Source: Bacteroidia bacterium
GTDB taxonomy: Bacteria > Bacteroidota > Bacteroidia > J057 > JAIXKT01
Direction of reading: 5' to 3'
NCBI GenBank assembly: GCA_026932145.1
Contig: JAIXKT010000012.1
Span: 11,900-65,112 of the forward strand
DNA: 53,213 nt
Below the pieces are notes generated by a model. The model was not told the DNA's origin and ran no database searches. It worked only from the letters and a program-made list of their open reading frames with translations. The number at the start of each line of letters is the position of its first letter. Position 1 is the stretch's first letter. The position numbers and the translations under genes are program-made. Positions 1 to 12,200 of the stretch are shown here, piece after piece.

Positions 1-111
1 AGGTCTTTTATAAACATCCAATACATTTTCCATATGTGCTACAAACTCACTACTTTTTTCCGGTGGAATTACCCAACCTTTTACTTTCCAAGGCTTAAGT
101 TCATTTTTTTT
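1..111 (-). CDS. IS630-family transposase, ORFB (DDE half), N-terminal fragment
   Basis: In the -1 frame relative to ORFA, the minus strand reads KKNELKPWKVKGWVIPPE and then EFVAHMENVLDVYKRP up to the window edge. This is the family's conserved junction between the HTH half and the DDE nuclease half. The reading frame has no start codon of its own near the junction. It is entered at the A8 run on the coding strand (104-111), a typical -1 slippage site. The catalytic aspartates and glutamate lie beyond the edge, so activity cannot be judged. Confidence 0.75.
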
Positions 112-539
112 AAAACATTCCCAACCGAAACATAAGATATGCTGTCCACGTAATTCAGCTCTACCATCTTATCTGCTAACAATCGCAAAGACCATTTTGC
201 AAATCCTTTGGGTGGCTCGCTACAGCATAGTGCAACCAATTTAGCTTCCACCTCGCCGTCTATCTTTATTTCATATTTTCGGCTTGTCTGTCTGCGTTCC
301 AGCACTTGCTCGAAACCCTCTTCAATAAATTTTTTCTTAACTCTGTCTATGGTTCGCATCCCTACTTTCAGTACTTTACTAATCTGTTCATTGGTTACTT
401 TGTCAGAATATTCGCCTTCATCGCAGTTTAACAGAATATAAGCAGTACGGAATGTTTGTGAAGTATGGCTTCCTTTATTAATGATTGCCTGAAGTTCCTC
501 TACTTCTTCCTTTGTCAATTTAATCGTGTATCGTATCAT
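81..539 (-). CDS. IS630-family transposase, ORFA (DNA-binding half)
   Basis: The 152-residue product has the winged helix-turn-helix layout of IS630 ORFA. The visible motifs are NEQISKVLKVGMRTIDRVKK (about 50-69), the ERRQTSRKYEIK linker, and EPPKGFAKWSLRLLADKM, the usual second HTH of this family. It ends at TAA (81-83), shortly after an A8 run on the coding strand. The catalytic DDE part follows in the -1 frame, so the active enzyme is probably a frameshift fusion. A near-consensus -7 element (TATCTTTA, 550-557) sits about ten bases before the ATG. The gene is unrelated to neighbouring pgk and reads the same way. Confidence 0.85.
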   Translation of the reverse strand: MIRYTIKLTKEEVEELQAIINKGSHTSQTFRTAYILLNCDEGEYSDKVTNEQISKVLKVGMRTIDRVKKKFIEEGFEQVLERRQTSRKYEIKIDGEVEAKLVALCCSEPPKGFAKWSLRLLADKMVELNYVDSISYVSVGNVLKKMNLSLGK

Positions 540-627
540 TGTTTTTTTGTAAAGATACGAAATATATGCGTCATAACATATCTAACCTAACACTACTTTC
601 CTGAACCACAATTAACTACTGTGTTTG

Positions 628-658
628 CTCAAAGATATTCCGGTGGAATATCTTTGAG
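628..658 (-). terminator. Hairpin downstream of pgk
   Basis: Perfect 13-bp inverted repeat: CTCAAAGATATTC (628-640), loop CGGTG, GAATATCTTTGAG (646-658). It starts four bases after the pgk stop codon. No long U tract follows on the minus strand, so it may act as a weak terminator or as a 3'-end stabilising stem. Confidence 0.65.
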
Positions 659-661
659 TGA

Positions 662-1849
662 TTAATCTCCTAACGCGGCTATTCCAGGCAGTATTTTTCC
701 CTCTAAATACTCTAACAAAGCACCACCACCGGTAGATATATAAGTAACTTGCTCTGTGAGATTTGCTTTTTCCAAAGCTGCAGCAGAATCTCCTCCACCA
801 ACTAATGAAAAAGCTCCCTTAAAAGTGGCCTCCGAAACTGCCTTAGCAATATCGTATGTGCCCTTAGCAAAATTATCAAACTCAAACACACCCATTGGAC
901 CATTCCAAAGGATGGTTCTGGAAGGAACGATGTATTTGCGAGCATTTTCTATAGAAATCGGACCTATATCTAAGCCCATCCAACCTGTGGGTAAGTAATC
1001 ATTACTTTCGGCTTTGTAAATAGTATCATTGGAAAATGATTCGGCTACAATAGAATCTACAGGAAGAATAAAGTTAATACCTTTTTCCTTTGCTTTTTTC
1101 ATGATATTGCGAGCAATATCTAATTTGTCTTCTTCACAAAGAGATTTTCCGATATTTTTACCTTTGGCTTTTAAAAATGTATAAGTCATCCCTCCGCCTA
1201 TAATTAAGGTATCCACTTTTTCAATTAAGTTTTCAATCAGGTGGATTTTATCAGAGACTTTTGCGCCTCCAATAATTGCGGTAAAAGGGCGGTTTATTTT
1301 TTTGACGATTTTATCTGCATTTTTAATTTCAGTAGCCATCAGCAGCCCTGCATATTTCTTTTCAAAAAACTGGGCTATAATCGTTGTAGAGGCATGGGCA
1401 CGGTGTGCTGTACCAAAGGCATCGTTTACATAAATAGAGCCATAGCTTGCCAACTTCTTAGCAAACTCAACGTCTCCCTTTTCTTCTTCGGGATAGAAAC
1501 GTAAGTTTTCCAACAAAAGTACTTGCCCTGTAAGCAGTTTTGCCGCCATTATTTTGGTCTCTTGGCCTAAACAATCCGGTGCAAACTGCACTTCCCGAGA
1601 AAGCAATTTACTAAGATGCGACAAAAGGTGTTTTAGAGAGAACTTTTCTTCATATCCTTTTTTAGGTCTGCCGAGGTGGGACATCAAGACAACGGCACCG
1701 CCGGCATCCAAAATGTATTTAATGGTGGGGATTGATTCACGGATACGCTTGTCGTCAGTTATCTCAAACTTTTCGTTCAACGGTACGTTAAAATCAACAC
1801 GAACTAACGCTACTTGACGTGAAAATTCTCCTTGTTCTATGAATTTCAT
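662..1849 (-). CDS. pgk: Phosphoglycerate kinase
   Basis: Transfers the acyl phosphate of 1,3-bisphosphoglycerate to ADP in cytosolic glycolysis. The reaction is reversible in gluconeogenesis. The 395-residue length is usual. Family motifs seen are VRVDFNVPLN (16-25), SHLGRPKKG for substrate binding, LLLENLRFYPEE, YVNDAFGTAHRAHAST, the nucleotide-binding IIGGAKVSDKI, NGPMGVFEF, and the C-terminal GGGDSAAAL and STGGGALLEYLEGK. The ATG at 1847-1849 lies three bases after the stop of gap, so the two are almost certainly one transcript. The downstream hairpin marks the end of that unit. No anomalies seen. Confidence 0.98.
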   Translation of the reverse strand: MKFIEQGEFSRQVALVRVDFNVPLNEKFEITDDKRIRESIPTIKYILDAGGAVVLMSHLGRPKKGYEEKFSLKHLLSHLSKLLSREVQFAPDCLGQETKIMAAKLLTGQVLLLENLRFYPEEEKGDVEFAKKLASYGSIYVNDAFGTAHRAHASTTIIAQFFEKKYAGLLMATEIKNADKIVKKINRPFTAIIGGAKVSDKIHLIENLIEKVDTLIIGGGMTYTFLKAKGKNIGKSLCEEDKLDIARNIMKKAKEKGINFILPVDSIVAESFSNDTIYKAESNDYLPTGWMGLDIGPISIENARKYIVPSRTILWNGPMGVFEFDNFAKGTYDIAKAVSEATFKGAFSLVGGGDSAAALEKANLTEQVTYISTGGGALLEYLEGKILPGIAALGD

Positions 1850-1852
1850 AAT

Positions 1853-2875
<1,023 letters not shown>

Positions 2876-2936
2876 TTAATAAATTAATTTTTAATAACTT
2901 ACTTTAAAAGTGTCTTTATTTTTGCTAAAGCGTGCG

Positions 2937-2944
2937 CAAAGTTA
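2937..2944 (-). promoter_or_regulatory. Promoter -7 element of gap-pgk (TAACTTTG)
   Basis: An exact match to the Bacteroidota -7 consensus TAnnTTTG lies on the minus strand. A TTG that could serve as the -33 element lies at 2968-2970, 23 bases further upstream. It is the only exact match seen in the gap-gyrA spacer. Confidence 0.55.
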
Positions 2945-3008
2945 AATAAAGATTTAAATACCGTAAGCAAGATTTACTTTTTTCGGATGAAATTTTGTTT
3001 GCTAATAG

Positions 3009-5507
3009 TTATTCTGTGTCTTCCTGAAACAAGGTAGTATTTTCTTTGTCTGTATTTTCATTGGATTCAGCGAGTTTAGCTACGGCTGCTATTTCGCTAT
3101 CATCTTTCAGGCGAATTAGGCGGACTCCCATAGCATTTCGGCCGGTTTCTCGGATTTCTTTTACGGCTATTCTAAGAGTTATCCCAGAACGGGTAATTAT
3201 CATCAAGTCATTAGCATCAGTAACTTCCTTGATAGCAATTAATTTCCCTGTTTTTTCATTAATATTCATGGTAATAACGCCTTTTCCGCCTCTATTGGTA
3301 ATGCGGTATTCTTCTACGTGGCTTTTTTTGCCATAGCCTTTTTCTGAGACTACCAGCAGATTTGTGTCCTTGTGTTTTACCACAACCATTCCGATTACTT
3401 CGTCATTCGGGTCGCTTTCATCTAAGGTAATACCCCGAACACCCGTTGCCTGCCTGCCCATATCCCGAACAGCGTCTTCTTCAAAACGAATAGCACGTCC
3501 ATTTCGGCTTGCTAAGATTATATAAGATTGATTCTCAGTTAATTTTGCCTCTATTAATTCATCGCCTTCATTAATATTGATAGCGATAATGCCGGAAGAT
3601 CGTGGTCTGCTATAAGCTTCTAAGGGGCTTTTTTTGATTACTCCTCTTTTGGTGCACATCACTACGGAATATTTTTGTAATTCCTCCGGATCTTCAAGCG
3701 ATTTTACATTAATAAATGCTTTTATTTTATCGTCCTTAGCAATCGAAATCAGGTTTTGTATGGGTCTTCCTTTGGTTGTTTTGCCGCTTTCGGGTATCTC
3801 AAATACTTTTAGCCAGAAGCAGTTTCCTTTTTCGGTGAAGAACAGCATATAGTGGTGGGTGCTTGCAATAAATAGGTGTTCCAAGAAGTCTTCTTCTTTG
3901 GTCGTTGCGCCTACGGCACCCGTTCCGCCTCGCCCTTGTTTACGGTAGTTTGCTACCGGCGTCCGTTTGATGTAACCTTGGTGGGAAATGGTGATTACAA
4001 CGTCTTCGTCTGCTATCATGTCTTCTACGCGAAAATCTTCGGCAGAATAAACTATCTCTGTGCGTCTTTCATCGCCATATTTTTGAGATACTTCGGCTAA
4101 TTCATCTTTGATAATTTTCATACGCAGTGGCTCATTTGCCAGAACCTCCATATAGTATGCGATGAGGCGCATTACTTCTTGGTATTCTGCTCGTATTTTA
4201 TCCATTTCGAGGCCGGTAAGTCTCTGTAAGCGCATATCCAAAATAGCTTTTGCTTGGATTTCGGACAGCGAGAAGTTCGTTATCAAACCTTCTCTGGCGA
4301 TTTCGGGAGTTCTGGCTTCGCGAATCAAGCGAATTACGGCATCTAAGTTATCTAAGGCGATAATTAGCCCTTCCAAAATATGTGCTCTGGCTCTGGCCTG
4401 CTCTAAATCGTAGGTGGTTCTTCGGACAATAACCTCATGACGGTGTTCTACAAAGTAATGAATTTGATCTTTTAGGTTCAAAACCATTGGGCGATTTGCG
4501 ACCAGCGCGATATTATTTACGCCAAATGTTGTTTGTAAAGCTGTTTGTTTGTATAAATTATTAAGAACTACTTGCGGGTTTCCGTCTCTTTTAATGTCAA
4601 TCACGACCCGTAATCCGTCTCTATCAGATTCGTCTCTGATTTCAGCGATACCTTCTATTTTTTTATCGCCTACGAGGTCTGCAATTTTTTCTACGAGAGA
4701 AGCTTTGTTTACTTGATATGGGATTTCAGTGATAATGATACGTTCACGGCCATTTTTTTGGGTTTCGATGTTGGCTCGTGCGCGTGTGATAACTTTTCCT
4801 CTTCCGGTTAAAAAAGCTTGGCGCACTCCTTCATAACCATAGATAATGCCCCCTGTTGGAAAATCAGGGGCTTTAACGAATTTCATCAATTCTTCTATGG
4901 TTATGTCTCGGTTATCTATATAAGCAATAATTCCCTGAACGACTTCTCTTAGGTTATGAGGGGGCATATTGGTAGCCATTCCTACGGCAATACCGCTGCT
5001 GCCATTTATTAGTAGGTTTGGGACTCTGGCCGGAAGAACTATCGGTTCTGTCAAGGAATCGTCAAAGTTTGGGCGGAAATCAACGGTATTTTTGTTAATG
5101 TCTTCCAGAAGTTCTTCGGCTATCCTGCGCAATCTGGCTTCGGTGTAGCGCATAGCTGCGGGGCTATCTCCGTCTATAGAGCCAAAGTTACCCTGCCCAT
5201 CTACCAATGGGTAACGTAGCGACCATTCTTGTGCCATTCGCACCATAGTATCATAAACTGCGCTGTCTCCGTGCGGGTGATATTTTCCCAATACTTCCCC
5301 GACAATACGTGCTGATTTTTTGTGTGGACGATTGCTGGCTAAACCTAATTCGGACATTCCGTATAACACACGCCGATGAACGGGCTTTAACCCGTCTCGA
5401 ACATCCGGTAATGCGCGGGATACGATAACTGACATTGAGTAATCAATGTAAGCCGTCCGCATTTCTTCCTCTATGGTTCTAAGTATGATTTTGTCGCTAT
5501 TTGACAT
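3009..5507 (-). CDS. gyrA: DNA gyrase subunit A
   Basis: Breakage-reunion subunit of the type II topoisomerase that introduces negative supercoils. An upstream TTG in frame would add six residues, but that TTG lies inside the promoter element, so the ATG at 5505-5507 is chosen (832 residues). The catalytic tyrosine is in [10 protein letters not shown]. The quinolone-resistance region reads [17 protein letters not shown], with the usual Ser and Asp at the positions equivalent to E. coli 83 and 87, so no resistance substitution is visible there. The C-terminal half shows repeated beta-pinwheel blades and a GyrA-box-like QGRGGTG, which favours GyrA over ParC. gyrB is not in the window. Confidence 0.96.
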   Translation of the reverse strand: MSNSDKIILRTIEEEMRTAYIDYSMSVIVSRALPDVRDGLKPVHRRVLYGMSELGLASNRPHKKSARIVGEVLGKYHPHGDSAVYDTMVRMAQEWSLRYPLVDGQGNFGSIDGDSPAAMRYTEARLRRIAEELLEDINKNTVDFRPNFDDSLTEPIVLPARVPNLLINGSSGIAVGMATNMPPHNLREVVQGIIAYIDNRDITIEELMKFVKAPDFPTGGIIYGYEGVRQAFLTGRGKVITRARANIETQKNGRERIIITEIPYQVNKASLVEKIADLVGDKKIEGIAEIRDESDRDGLRVVIDIKRDGNPQVVLNNLYKQTALQTTFGVNNIALVANRPMVLNLKDQIHYFVEHRHEVIVRRTTYDLEQARARAHILEGLIIALDNLDAVIRLIREARTPEIAREGLITNFSLSEIQAKAILDMRLQRLTGLEMDKIRAEYQEVMRLIAYYMEVLANEPLRMKIIKDELAEVSQKYGDERRTEIVYSAEDFRVEDMIADEDVVITISHQGYIKRTPVANYRKQGRGGTGAVGATTKEEDFLEHLFIASTHHYMLFFTEKGNCFWLKVFEIPESGKTTKGRPIQNLISIAKDDKIKAFINVKSLEDPEELQKYSVVMCTKRGVIKKSPLEAYSRPRSSGIIAININEGDELIEAKLTENQSYIILASRNGRAIRFEEDAVRDMGRQATGVRGITLDESDPNDEVIGMVVVKHKDTNLLVVSEKGYGKKSHVEEYRITNRGGKGVITMNINEKTGKLIAIKEVTDANDLMIITRSGITLRIAVKEIRETGRNAMGVRLIRLKDDSEIAAVAKLAESNENTDKENTTLFQEDTE

Positions 5508-5522
5508 ATTAAAAGCAGAACG

Positions 5523-5530
5523 CAAAGTTA
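5523..5530 (-). promoter_or_regulatory. Promoter -7 element of gyrA (TAACTTTG)
   Basis: An exact TAnnTTTG match on the minus strand, 15 bases before the chosen gyrA ATG. It predicts a very short leader and argues against the upstream TTG start. No clear -33 TTG was found at the expected distance. Confidence 0.55.
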
Positions 5531-5596
5531 GTTAAAAAGCAGCCTCTCTCGTCATAAATAGACTTGCTTTTAGTTCATTACTTTGTAATCAAGATA

Positions 5597-8500
5597 TTAG
5601 CTACTGATTCCCATAAATTTATCTTCTGCAAGTTGTAGTTTTTCAAAATCTACGGGAAGTACTTTGGAAACGCCTGCTTCTTCCATCGTAACGCCAAAAA
5701 TCGTATTGGTTGCCATCATGGTGCGTTTATTGTGTGTAACGATGATAAATTGGGAATTTCCTGAAAAATCTCTGATAATATGGTTGAATTTATCAATATT
5801 GGTATCATCTAAGGGGGCATCTACTTCGTCAAAGATACAGAACGGGGCCGGCTTGAGTAGATAAATAGCGAATAATAACGATATTGCCGTTAAGGTTTTT
5901 TCGCCGCCGGAAAGTTGGTTGATTGTTAAGGGGCGTTTTCCTTTAGGCTGTGCCAAAATGTCAATGGGTGATTCTAATGGGTCATTGGGGTTTAGCAGCA
6001 CGAGATTGCAGGAATCCTTTTCGGTAAAGAGGCTTCTAAATACTTGGATAAAGTTTTTTTGGATGGCTTGAAAGGCTTCCATGAATCGGGTTTGGGCGGT
6101 TTCATCAATTTCTTGAATGGTGTTTTTCAGGTCAGTTTCAGCGGATAGTAAATCTTGTCGTTGTGCCTGCATAAAGTCATAACGTTCTTTTATTTCTCGG
6201 TGGGTTTCGATTGCTGTTAGGTTTACTTCGCCGAACTCGGCAATTTTGGTGCGTAATGAAGTTATTTCTGCTTGCAGTTCATCTATAGAAAGAGCTGGCC
6301 GCCCATTTTTAAACAAGGATTCTTCTGTTAGTTGAGAAAATTCTAATTGAAATTCAACGCGCAGCCGTTCTTCGAGGGCACTTATTTTCAAACTAACTTC
6401 AGTGCGTTTGTCTTTATTTTGGTTTAAACTTAGCTCTAAGTCTTCTTTTTGTTTCCGTTTTTTATGAATCTCGGTTTCTAATATCTGGGCTGTATGCAAT
6501 GCAGTTTGGTAATGTTCTTCCTGTGCCTGTTTTTGGGTTTCTACCTTTTTTAAATTTTCATAAGCATTTAGCAGCGTATTATCTGGAATTTCCGGTGTTT
6601 GTATCAGGGTATTTAAGTTTTTTGTAATTTCCTCTTTTTCAGCTTGATATTGATTAATTGCGGTGATTCGGACATTTTTTTGTTCTCTGATGAAGCGGAT
6701 TTCTTGCTTTGAGGCTTGAATAATACTTTTGACTTGTTCAAATTGGATGAGGGCGTGATTCAGTTTTTGCTGCTCAGAAGATAGCTTAGTTTGTTTAGCA
6801 TCTAAGTTTTTTTGAAGGTTTTCGCATTCTTGGGTTAAGGTGTCTAAGATGCTGTATGCTTCTTCTATTTGTGGGGCGATGGTCGTGATTTTGCTTTGGA
6901 TTTGGTCGAGTTTACGTTGGGTTTCTTGGGCGCGGGTTTCTGTTTGCTGTATCAGTTTTTGAAAATCATGTTCGCGGGCTTGTAAAACGTGTAAATCTCG
7001 CTGTTTTAGCTGTAGTTGCTTATTTAGGGTTTCAATTTGCTGGGTTGGTTTTTGGGTTATGGACTCTTGAAGTTTTGTTTGGGTTTGGTTAATTTGGTTT
7101 TGCAGGGTTTGGTTTTTGTTGGTTATTTCGGCTATTTCGGCCTCGAGTTGCTCTAATTGTAAGGCTCTTCCGATTCTTTTTCCTTCAAAAAGTCCGGCTT
7201 TCCCGCCGCTTAATTGTCCGTTTCCAAGCCAGATTTGACCATTATGCAGTAAAATGTTATCCGTAGCAGAAATCGCTAACCAATCCGAAATATGTTCATG
7301 AAATTGAGTTTTTTGAAATAGAAACTGCGCCAATAGTTGATACTGCGGCTGACAGTGAATTTGGTTTAACAGAGAATATTCATTTATATTTTGTTGATTA
7401 TCAACAAGTTTTTTTATGTCATCTAAGATAAAAAAGCGTGCTCTACCTACGCCTTGCTGTACCAGCAAGGCAATGGCTTCAATGGCTTCTTGTCGTGTTT
7501 GAACCACAAAATAGCTCAAATAGGGTTCTAAAAAATGTTCTACGGCGGTTCGGTAGGCTTCTGTACAGGAAAAAATATCTGATAACAACACAGTATTTGC
7601 TGTCCAGTGCTTATTTTTTTTCAAAAATCGAACACTTTCGGGGAATCCTTCTAAGCTATTAACTAAGCTGCTGAGTAGTTTTCGTTCATTATTTTTAGCA
7701 TCCAAGGTTCGCGTAGCGTTTCGCAAAGTTTCTTGCAAAACTTCTAACTGCTGCTTATGCTCTTTTATGGATTCTTCTATTTGGCTTTGGGTATTTTGTG
7801 TGTCTTTTAGTTCCTGCTGTAATTGAGCAATATCGTGCTGTAGAGTGGCGATGTTTTGGGCTACTTCATCGGTAGTTTCCTGACGGGAATTAACGTCCTG
7901 CTGTTTTTGTTTTAGCTCATTTTCAAGGCTTTGGAGTGTCGTTTTTAAAATATCCAGTTCTCGATTTTGCTTAGCGAGGTCTTGCTCTCTGTGTCTTTTT
8001 TGGGATAAAGCGTTATCTAAATTTATTTTGATTGTTTTTGAATGGCCTTGTAATTGAGAAATGCTCTCTTCGAGTTCCTGAATCAAGTATTCGTGCTGGT
8101 CATAACGTTCATTAGCAGAGTCAATAGTAGTTTCCAAGGTGAGTTCTTGGGCAGAAAAATTTTCTATTTCAACTTGATATTTTTGGTAATTTGTTTCAAT
8201 TTCCGCTGCTCGTTGGTTTAAGTGCTTAACTTTTTCGGTACGCAGGTTTTTTTCATATTCTTTCTGGCGAATAACATCCATTAGCTCCGTAATTTGCTCT
8301 TGAATATGGGCAGCATTTTCTCTGGTAGTTAATGTTTGTTGTTGAAAATTAGTTAGTTGTACTTCTTTTGTGGAGATTAATGTTCTGGTTTGGGTAATTT
8401 GGTCTTCTAAATTTTGGGCTTCTTGGGTTAGTTTTTGGCTTGTTGAGCGCAGGGTTTCTGTACTTAAAAAAGTGAATTGTAGCGAAGCCCGTTTATATTG

Positions 8501-9160
8501 CTGGCGAAATTCCTGATATTTTTCGGCACGTTTTACTTGCTTGCTTAGGGTATTGAGGCTTTTTTCTACTTCATAAATGATGTCATCTAAGCGCAATAAG
8601 TCGTTTTGAACGTCCTCTAACTTTCTAAGGGTTTCCTTTTTGCGTAATTTATATCTGGAAATTCCGGCTGCTTCTTCAAAGAGATTTCTACGTGAATTTT
8701 CTTTATCATTCAGGAGTTCGTCCACCATTTTCAGCTCAATGATTGCATAAGAATCTGAGCCAATTCCGGTGTCTAAAAATAGCGCATGGATGTCCTTTAA
8801 GCGGCAGGAAACATTATTGATTAGATATTCGGCATCTCCGTCTCGATAAAGTCTTCGGGTGATGCAAACGGTTGGAAATTCCGGCGGGAGTAATCCGCGA
8901 TTATTTTCAAAGGTAATGCTGACTTCGCAGATATTTGCGCGTTTTCTCTTTTCGGTACCATTAAAAATAACGTTTTCCATTTTATCGGAACGTAGGTTTC
9001 GGGTTTTCTGCTCCCCAAGAACCCAACGGATAGCATCAATGACGTTGGACTTTCCGCACCCGTTTGGCCCCACTATTCCGGTTACTCCTGAATCAAAATA
9101 TAGTTTAGTTTTATCGCTAAAACTCTTAAATCCCTGAATTTCAAGCGACTTTAACAGCAT
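5597..9160 (-). CDS. smc: Chromosome segregation protein SMC
   Basis: ATPase that dimerises through a hinge and loops DNA for chromosome compaction and segregation. The 1187-residue length is typical. The N-terminal Walker A is GPNGCGKSN (31-39). Two long heptad-rich coiled coils, very rich in Gln, Glu and Lys, flank a hinge at about 500-660. The C-terminal head has the ABC signature LSGGEK (1083-1088) and Walker B FCIFDEVDA (1107-1115), followed by the D-loop PLDDTN. The ATG at 9158-9160 directly precedes LLKSLEIQGFKSF, the canonical N-terminus. ScpA and ScpB are not nearby. It is separated from sprA by about 110 bases. Confidence 0.97.
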   Translation of the reverse strand: MLLKSLEIQGFKSFSDKTKLYFDSGVTGIVGPNGCGKSNVIDAIRWVLGEQKTRNLRSDKMENVIFNGTEKRKRANICEVSITFENNRGLLPPEFPTVCITRRLYRDGDAEYLINNVSCRLKDIHALFLDTGIGSDSYAIIELKMVDELLNDKENSRRNLFEEAAGISRYKLRKKETLRKLEDVQNDLLRLDDIIYEVEKSLNTLSKQVKRAEKYQEFRQQYKRASLQFTFLSTETLRSTSQKLTQEAQNLEDQITQTRTLISTKEVQLTNFQQQTLTTRENAAHIQEQITELMDVIRQKEYEKNLRTEKVKHLNQRAAEIETNYQKYQVEIENFSAQELTLETTIDSANERYDQHEYLIQELEESISQLQGHSKTIKINLDNALSQKRHREQDLAKQNRELDILKTTLQSLENELKQKQQDVNSRQETTDEVAQNIATLQHDIAQLQQELKDTQNTQSQIEESIKEHKQQLEVLQETLRNATRTLDAKNNERKLLSSLVNSLEGFPESVRFLKKNKHWTANTVLLSDIFSCTEAYRTAVEHFLEPYLSYFVVQTRQEAIEAIALLVQQGVGRARFFILDDIKKLVDNQQNINEYSLLNQIHCQPQYQLLAQFLFQKTQFHEHISDWLAISATDNILLHNGQIWLGNGQLSGGKAGLFEGKRIGRALQLEQLEAEIAEITNKNQTLQNQINQTQTKLQESITQKPTQQIETLNKQLQLKQRDLHVLQAREHDFQKLIQQTETRAQETQRKLDQIQSKITTIAPQIEEAYSILDTLTQECENLQKNLDAKQTKLSSEQQKLNHALIQFEQVKSIIQASKQEIRFIREQKNVRITAINQYQAEKEEITKNLNTLIQTPEIPDNTLLNAYENLKKVETQKQAQEEHYQTALHTAQILETEIHKKRKQKEDLELSLNQNKDKRTEVSLKISALEERLRVEFQLEFSQLTEESLFKNGRPALSIDELQAEITSLRTKIAEFGEVNLTAIETHREIKERYDFMQAQRQDLLSAETDLKNTIQEIDETAQTRFMEAFQAIQKNFIQVFRSLFTEKDSCNLVLLNPNDPLESPIDILAQPKGKRPLTINQLSGGEKTLTAISLLFAIYLLKPAPFCIFDEVDAPLDDTNIDKFNHIIRDFSGNSQFIIVTHNKRTMMATNTIFGVTMEEAGVSKVLPVDFEKLQLAEDKFMGISS

Positions 9161-9269
9161 TTTTAATAAAAATAGTTATTACAAAATTGCATTTCTCTAT
9201 GCTAAGGTTATGCACAAAAGATTCACAAAATAGATTTGGTGATTTTTTGACTATAAATATTTTTCGTTT

Positions 9270-12200
9270 TTAGCGAATGGTGAAGCGAACTTGCACCCCA
9301 AATGCTGAAAATGTAGTGGGAAAGGAATTTGACATAACCGGTTTATTCCGGTTAAATTCATAATAAACCCGAACTGTCAGTTGTGTACTAACCATATAAT
9401 CTATTGATGGCTTGATAATTAGCCCAAAATTACCGCCTGTGAAATCCGGCGGAGCAGTAGAGTCTAAGCGGCGGTTTTGATTCTTGGAATTACGAAGGGT
9501 TACTTCAAAACGAGTAGTTATGGCGTTTTTAATCTCAAATTCTTTTCCGAATAAATTTATCGGAAACAGAAATTTGTCCTTTCGCCAACTTAAATTCAAG
9601 GTGAGTTCTGTATTTTTGGTTTCAGCCAATTGTAAAGCACCTACGTTAAAAGTTAGATTTCTGTCTTTTTTTAAATCTACCGTAGCTCCGATTCCGTTTT
9701 TCATGGTAAGATTAACCCCCAAAATTGGGGCAAACTGTTCTGAAATTGTTACCGTTTGAATATTATAAATCGGCTCAAAATTAACCAATTGCACAGTTGA
9801 ACCGGTAATAGACCTTCCGGCAGAGTCCACTACATAAGTTTGTTGGGAAAATTTATCTCCTAAATTGGCTCTCGAACGTAAGTTATAGATAAAGTTTGTA
9901 GAATAAGTGGAGCGATAGCTATGTGTAAACGTAATTGCACTAAAAACATCCTTAAATGATTCCGAGAGGTTTAGGCCATTAAAGGTAACTGTCCAATTAG
10001 GCATCGGGATTCCAGAAAACGGTGATAATGAAACACTTCCTGCCTTTTTACCGCCGTAAGCCGCCAAAAAGGCAGGAATTAGCACATCTTGGGAGGTAGC
10101 ATTGTAGCCATTAAAATATCCGCGATTAGTTTCTCCGGTATAAGATAGCAATGGCTGGTTAGGATTAGCAAGTGCCAAACGCCGTGAAATCTCCCGTCTA
10201 TTTTCTGCAAATGCCAAAAAAGCTTTGGATTCATTATTGGTGTTGCTTTCCCAAGCAGTCCCAATAGCTAAAAAAGAACTTGAAAAAGTACCTGTTGCTA
10301 CTTGGTTAAAGCTATTAAAGTCTTGTTTTGCGTTATCCCAAGCAAAGAGTTCGCTATAATTTTTTGAGTTAGAGCGATTTACATTAAAATCTATTTTAAA
10401 CCCTTTGAACACATTCATAGAGAGCCGTCCGGTTATTTGTTCATTGAAAGTGGTTGTATATTTGCTGGTTAGGAGGGTATCTCGCGTTATCCAGCCTGCT
10501 TCTGCGGCTTTTCGGCGAATGTCTTTTTGGTCGCCTAAGATAAAACCAATTCCCGGAGCCATTGTAAAGGGTCGGTTGAGACCCAACGAATCTCGAAAGC
10601 GGAAGTCTAAGCCAAAGTTATCCGTTTGGGGCAAATAACCCGGCAGAATAGTGGTTTCTGTTCGGTTATAGGATAAATCTGCTGATTGGACGCTAAAAAT
10701 CAGCCGGACAACTTCTTTGGCGAACCCGCGCAATGCGATGTAGGTGTCGTCCCCCTCTTTTCTACTTGAGTCTGCTTTGCTGATAATATTTTTTTTAGGG
10801 GTAGGCTTGAGAAATGCTTCAACTTTTTTGAACTTTTTGTAAAACTGTGCAAAATTCATTTGCCCGGTAGCTTGTATGCCACGGGAGTTGCTAATAGTAT
10901 TTCCAAAGTTTTGGTTCTGCAATGCGGCTGTTTGCCACGTAAATGCCGCATTATAGGTAACGTTAGAGGAAATCCAGTTTAGTGGTTTTACTTTATCAAA
11001 AGGCAAACGATAAGTTGCCTGAATGGTTTGATTGTAGTTTAAGGTTCTCCCAAAATTGATTTGCCGGTACTTCCCATTAGCCTCATCTCGGCCAAAACTC
11101 AATATATTTCGGTACAGAGTATCTTTCTTTTCGGGAGAATTTATCAGTCCACGTGGTTCATCCACACGGCCGGTATTGGTAGCATTAAAGGTGAAGCCCA
11201 GAGATTTTGTAATATCCCAGCGGAGGCTATAAGTTCTATTTAAGGTAAAATTTTGTACAAAAGTAGGTGTGATAATAATGCCGTTAGCCGTTGGTCGCAT
11301 CTGATTTTGCTCAAACATCCGGTTGCCATCTAATTTAACCGAAATTGTTTTGGGAAAGAGGTAGAAGTTAAAAGCTGTAATTAGATTGGTTTTTGCTTTT
11401 TTACCTTTAAATGGCTGATAGTTTTTGGGTGTAAAGCTGTAGTTATAGGCTATGGAAGCGAGGTGTTGGGTATTTAGCCGATAAGCTGTTGTGGAATTAT
11501 GAGAAAATATTTCGCTGTAGCTTAGTGTTAGTGCTAAGTTTTCTACGTCCCAGAGGTGAGGTTTTGCCTTAGAGTTTGTTTTTATTTTTCGGGCGTTATT
11601 TAGGGAGAAGCTGCGGTTAGAGGTGTAGTCTTGGGCGGCGCGGCGCGTAGAATCTCTGTCATGTTCATCACGGGCAGCTTCAAGGCGGGTAACCATCTTA
11701 ATATCAGGGTCTAAGGGGTTATATTGGGGGTCAGTCCAACGTTCGCCAACGGCATAATAGATAGGCAGTTCAAGTCCTATTTTTTTGGGGAGAAGTTTTC
11801 CTAAGTTAGAAGACACCGTCAGGTCATAGCGGGTCATATTTTCGCGGCTTCGTTCGTTCAGTCTTTTTTCGATGCCGCCAAATCCCGGTGTACTTCTGGC
11901 AGCCGCGACAGTTACCTGCGCTAAGTCCGCTAATTTCAGGTTTAGTCGAGCATTTGCAGCCCAGCCGGGAAACTCATCAAAGTCCGTAACCCGCAATTCA
12001 TTGATCCATGCTTCTAAACAAACCGGTAGGCCGTCATTCTTGGGATTTCGGATACCTATCAAAATCGTTTTAACGTTATTTAGCTGGGGGTTTCCCAGCA
12101 CCGTTATTTTATGTCCTTTTTCATTCACATAGACATAACGTTCGTTATATGAAAGCATTCGGATATTACGTTCTTGCTTCGCCCTATTTAATTCTTCCAG

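Larger units (their letters stand above)
1..612 (-). mobile_element. IS630-family insertion sequence, 5' part, cut by the window edge
   Basis: The element enters from the left edge and is read on the minus strand. It holds the helix-turn-helix half of an IS630-type transposase and the first codons of the catalytic half in the -1 frame. The outer end lies somewhere near 605-615, in AT-rich sequence just beyond the pgk terminator. The exact end cannot be fixed because the other inverted repeat is outside the window. IS630 elements target TA dinucleotides, and a TA lies at 613-614, but this is only suggestive. Confidence 0.8.

Noticed and set aside
4070-5330. Quinolone-resistance mutation in gyrA
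   Set aside because: The Ser and Asp at the key positions are unchanged; no resistance substitution is visible.
6400-8500. Repetitive Gln, Glu and Lys-rich region suggesting a repeat expansion in smc
   Set aside because: This is the normal heptad pattern of the SMC coiled coils.
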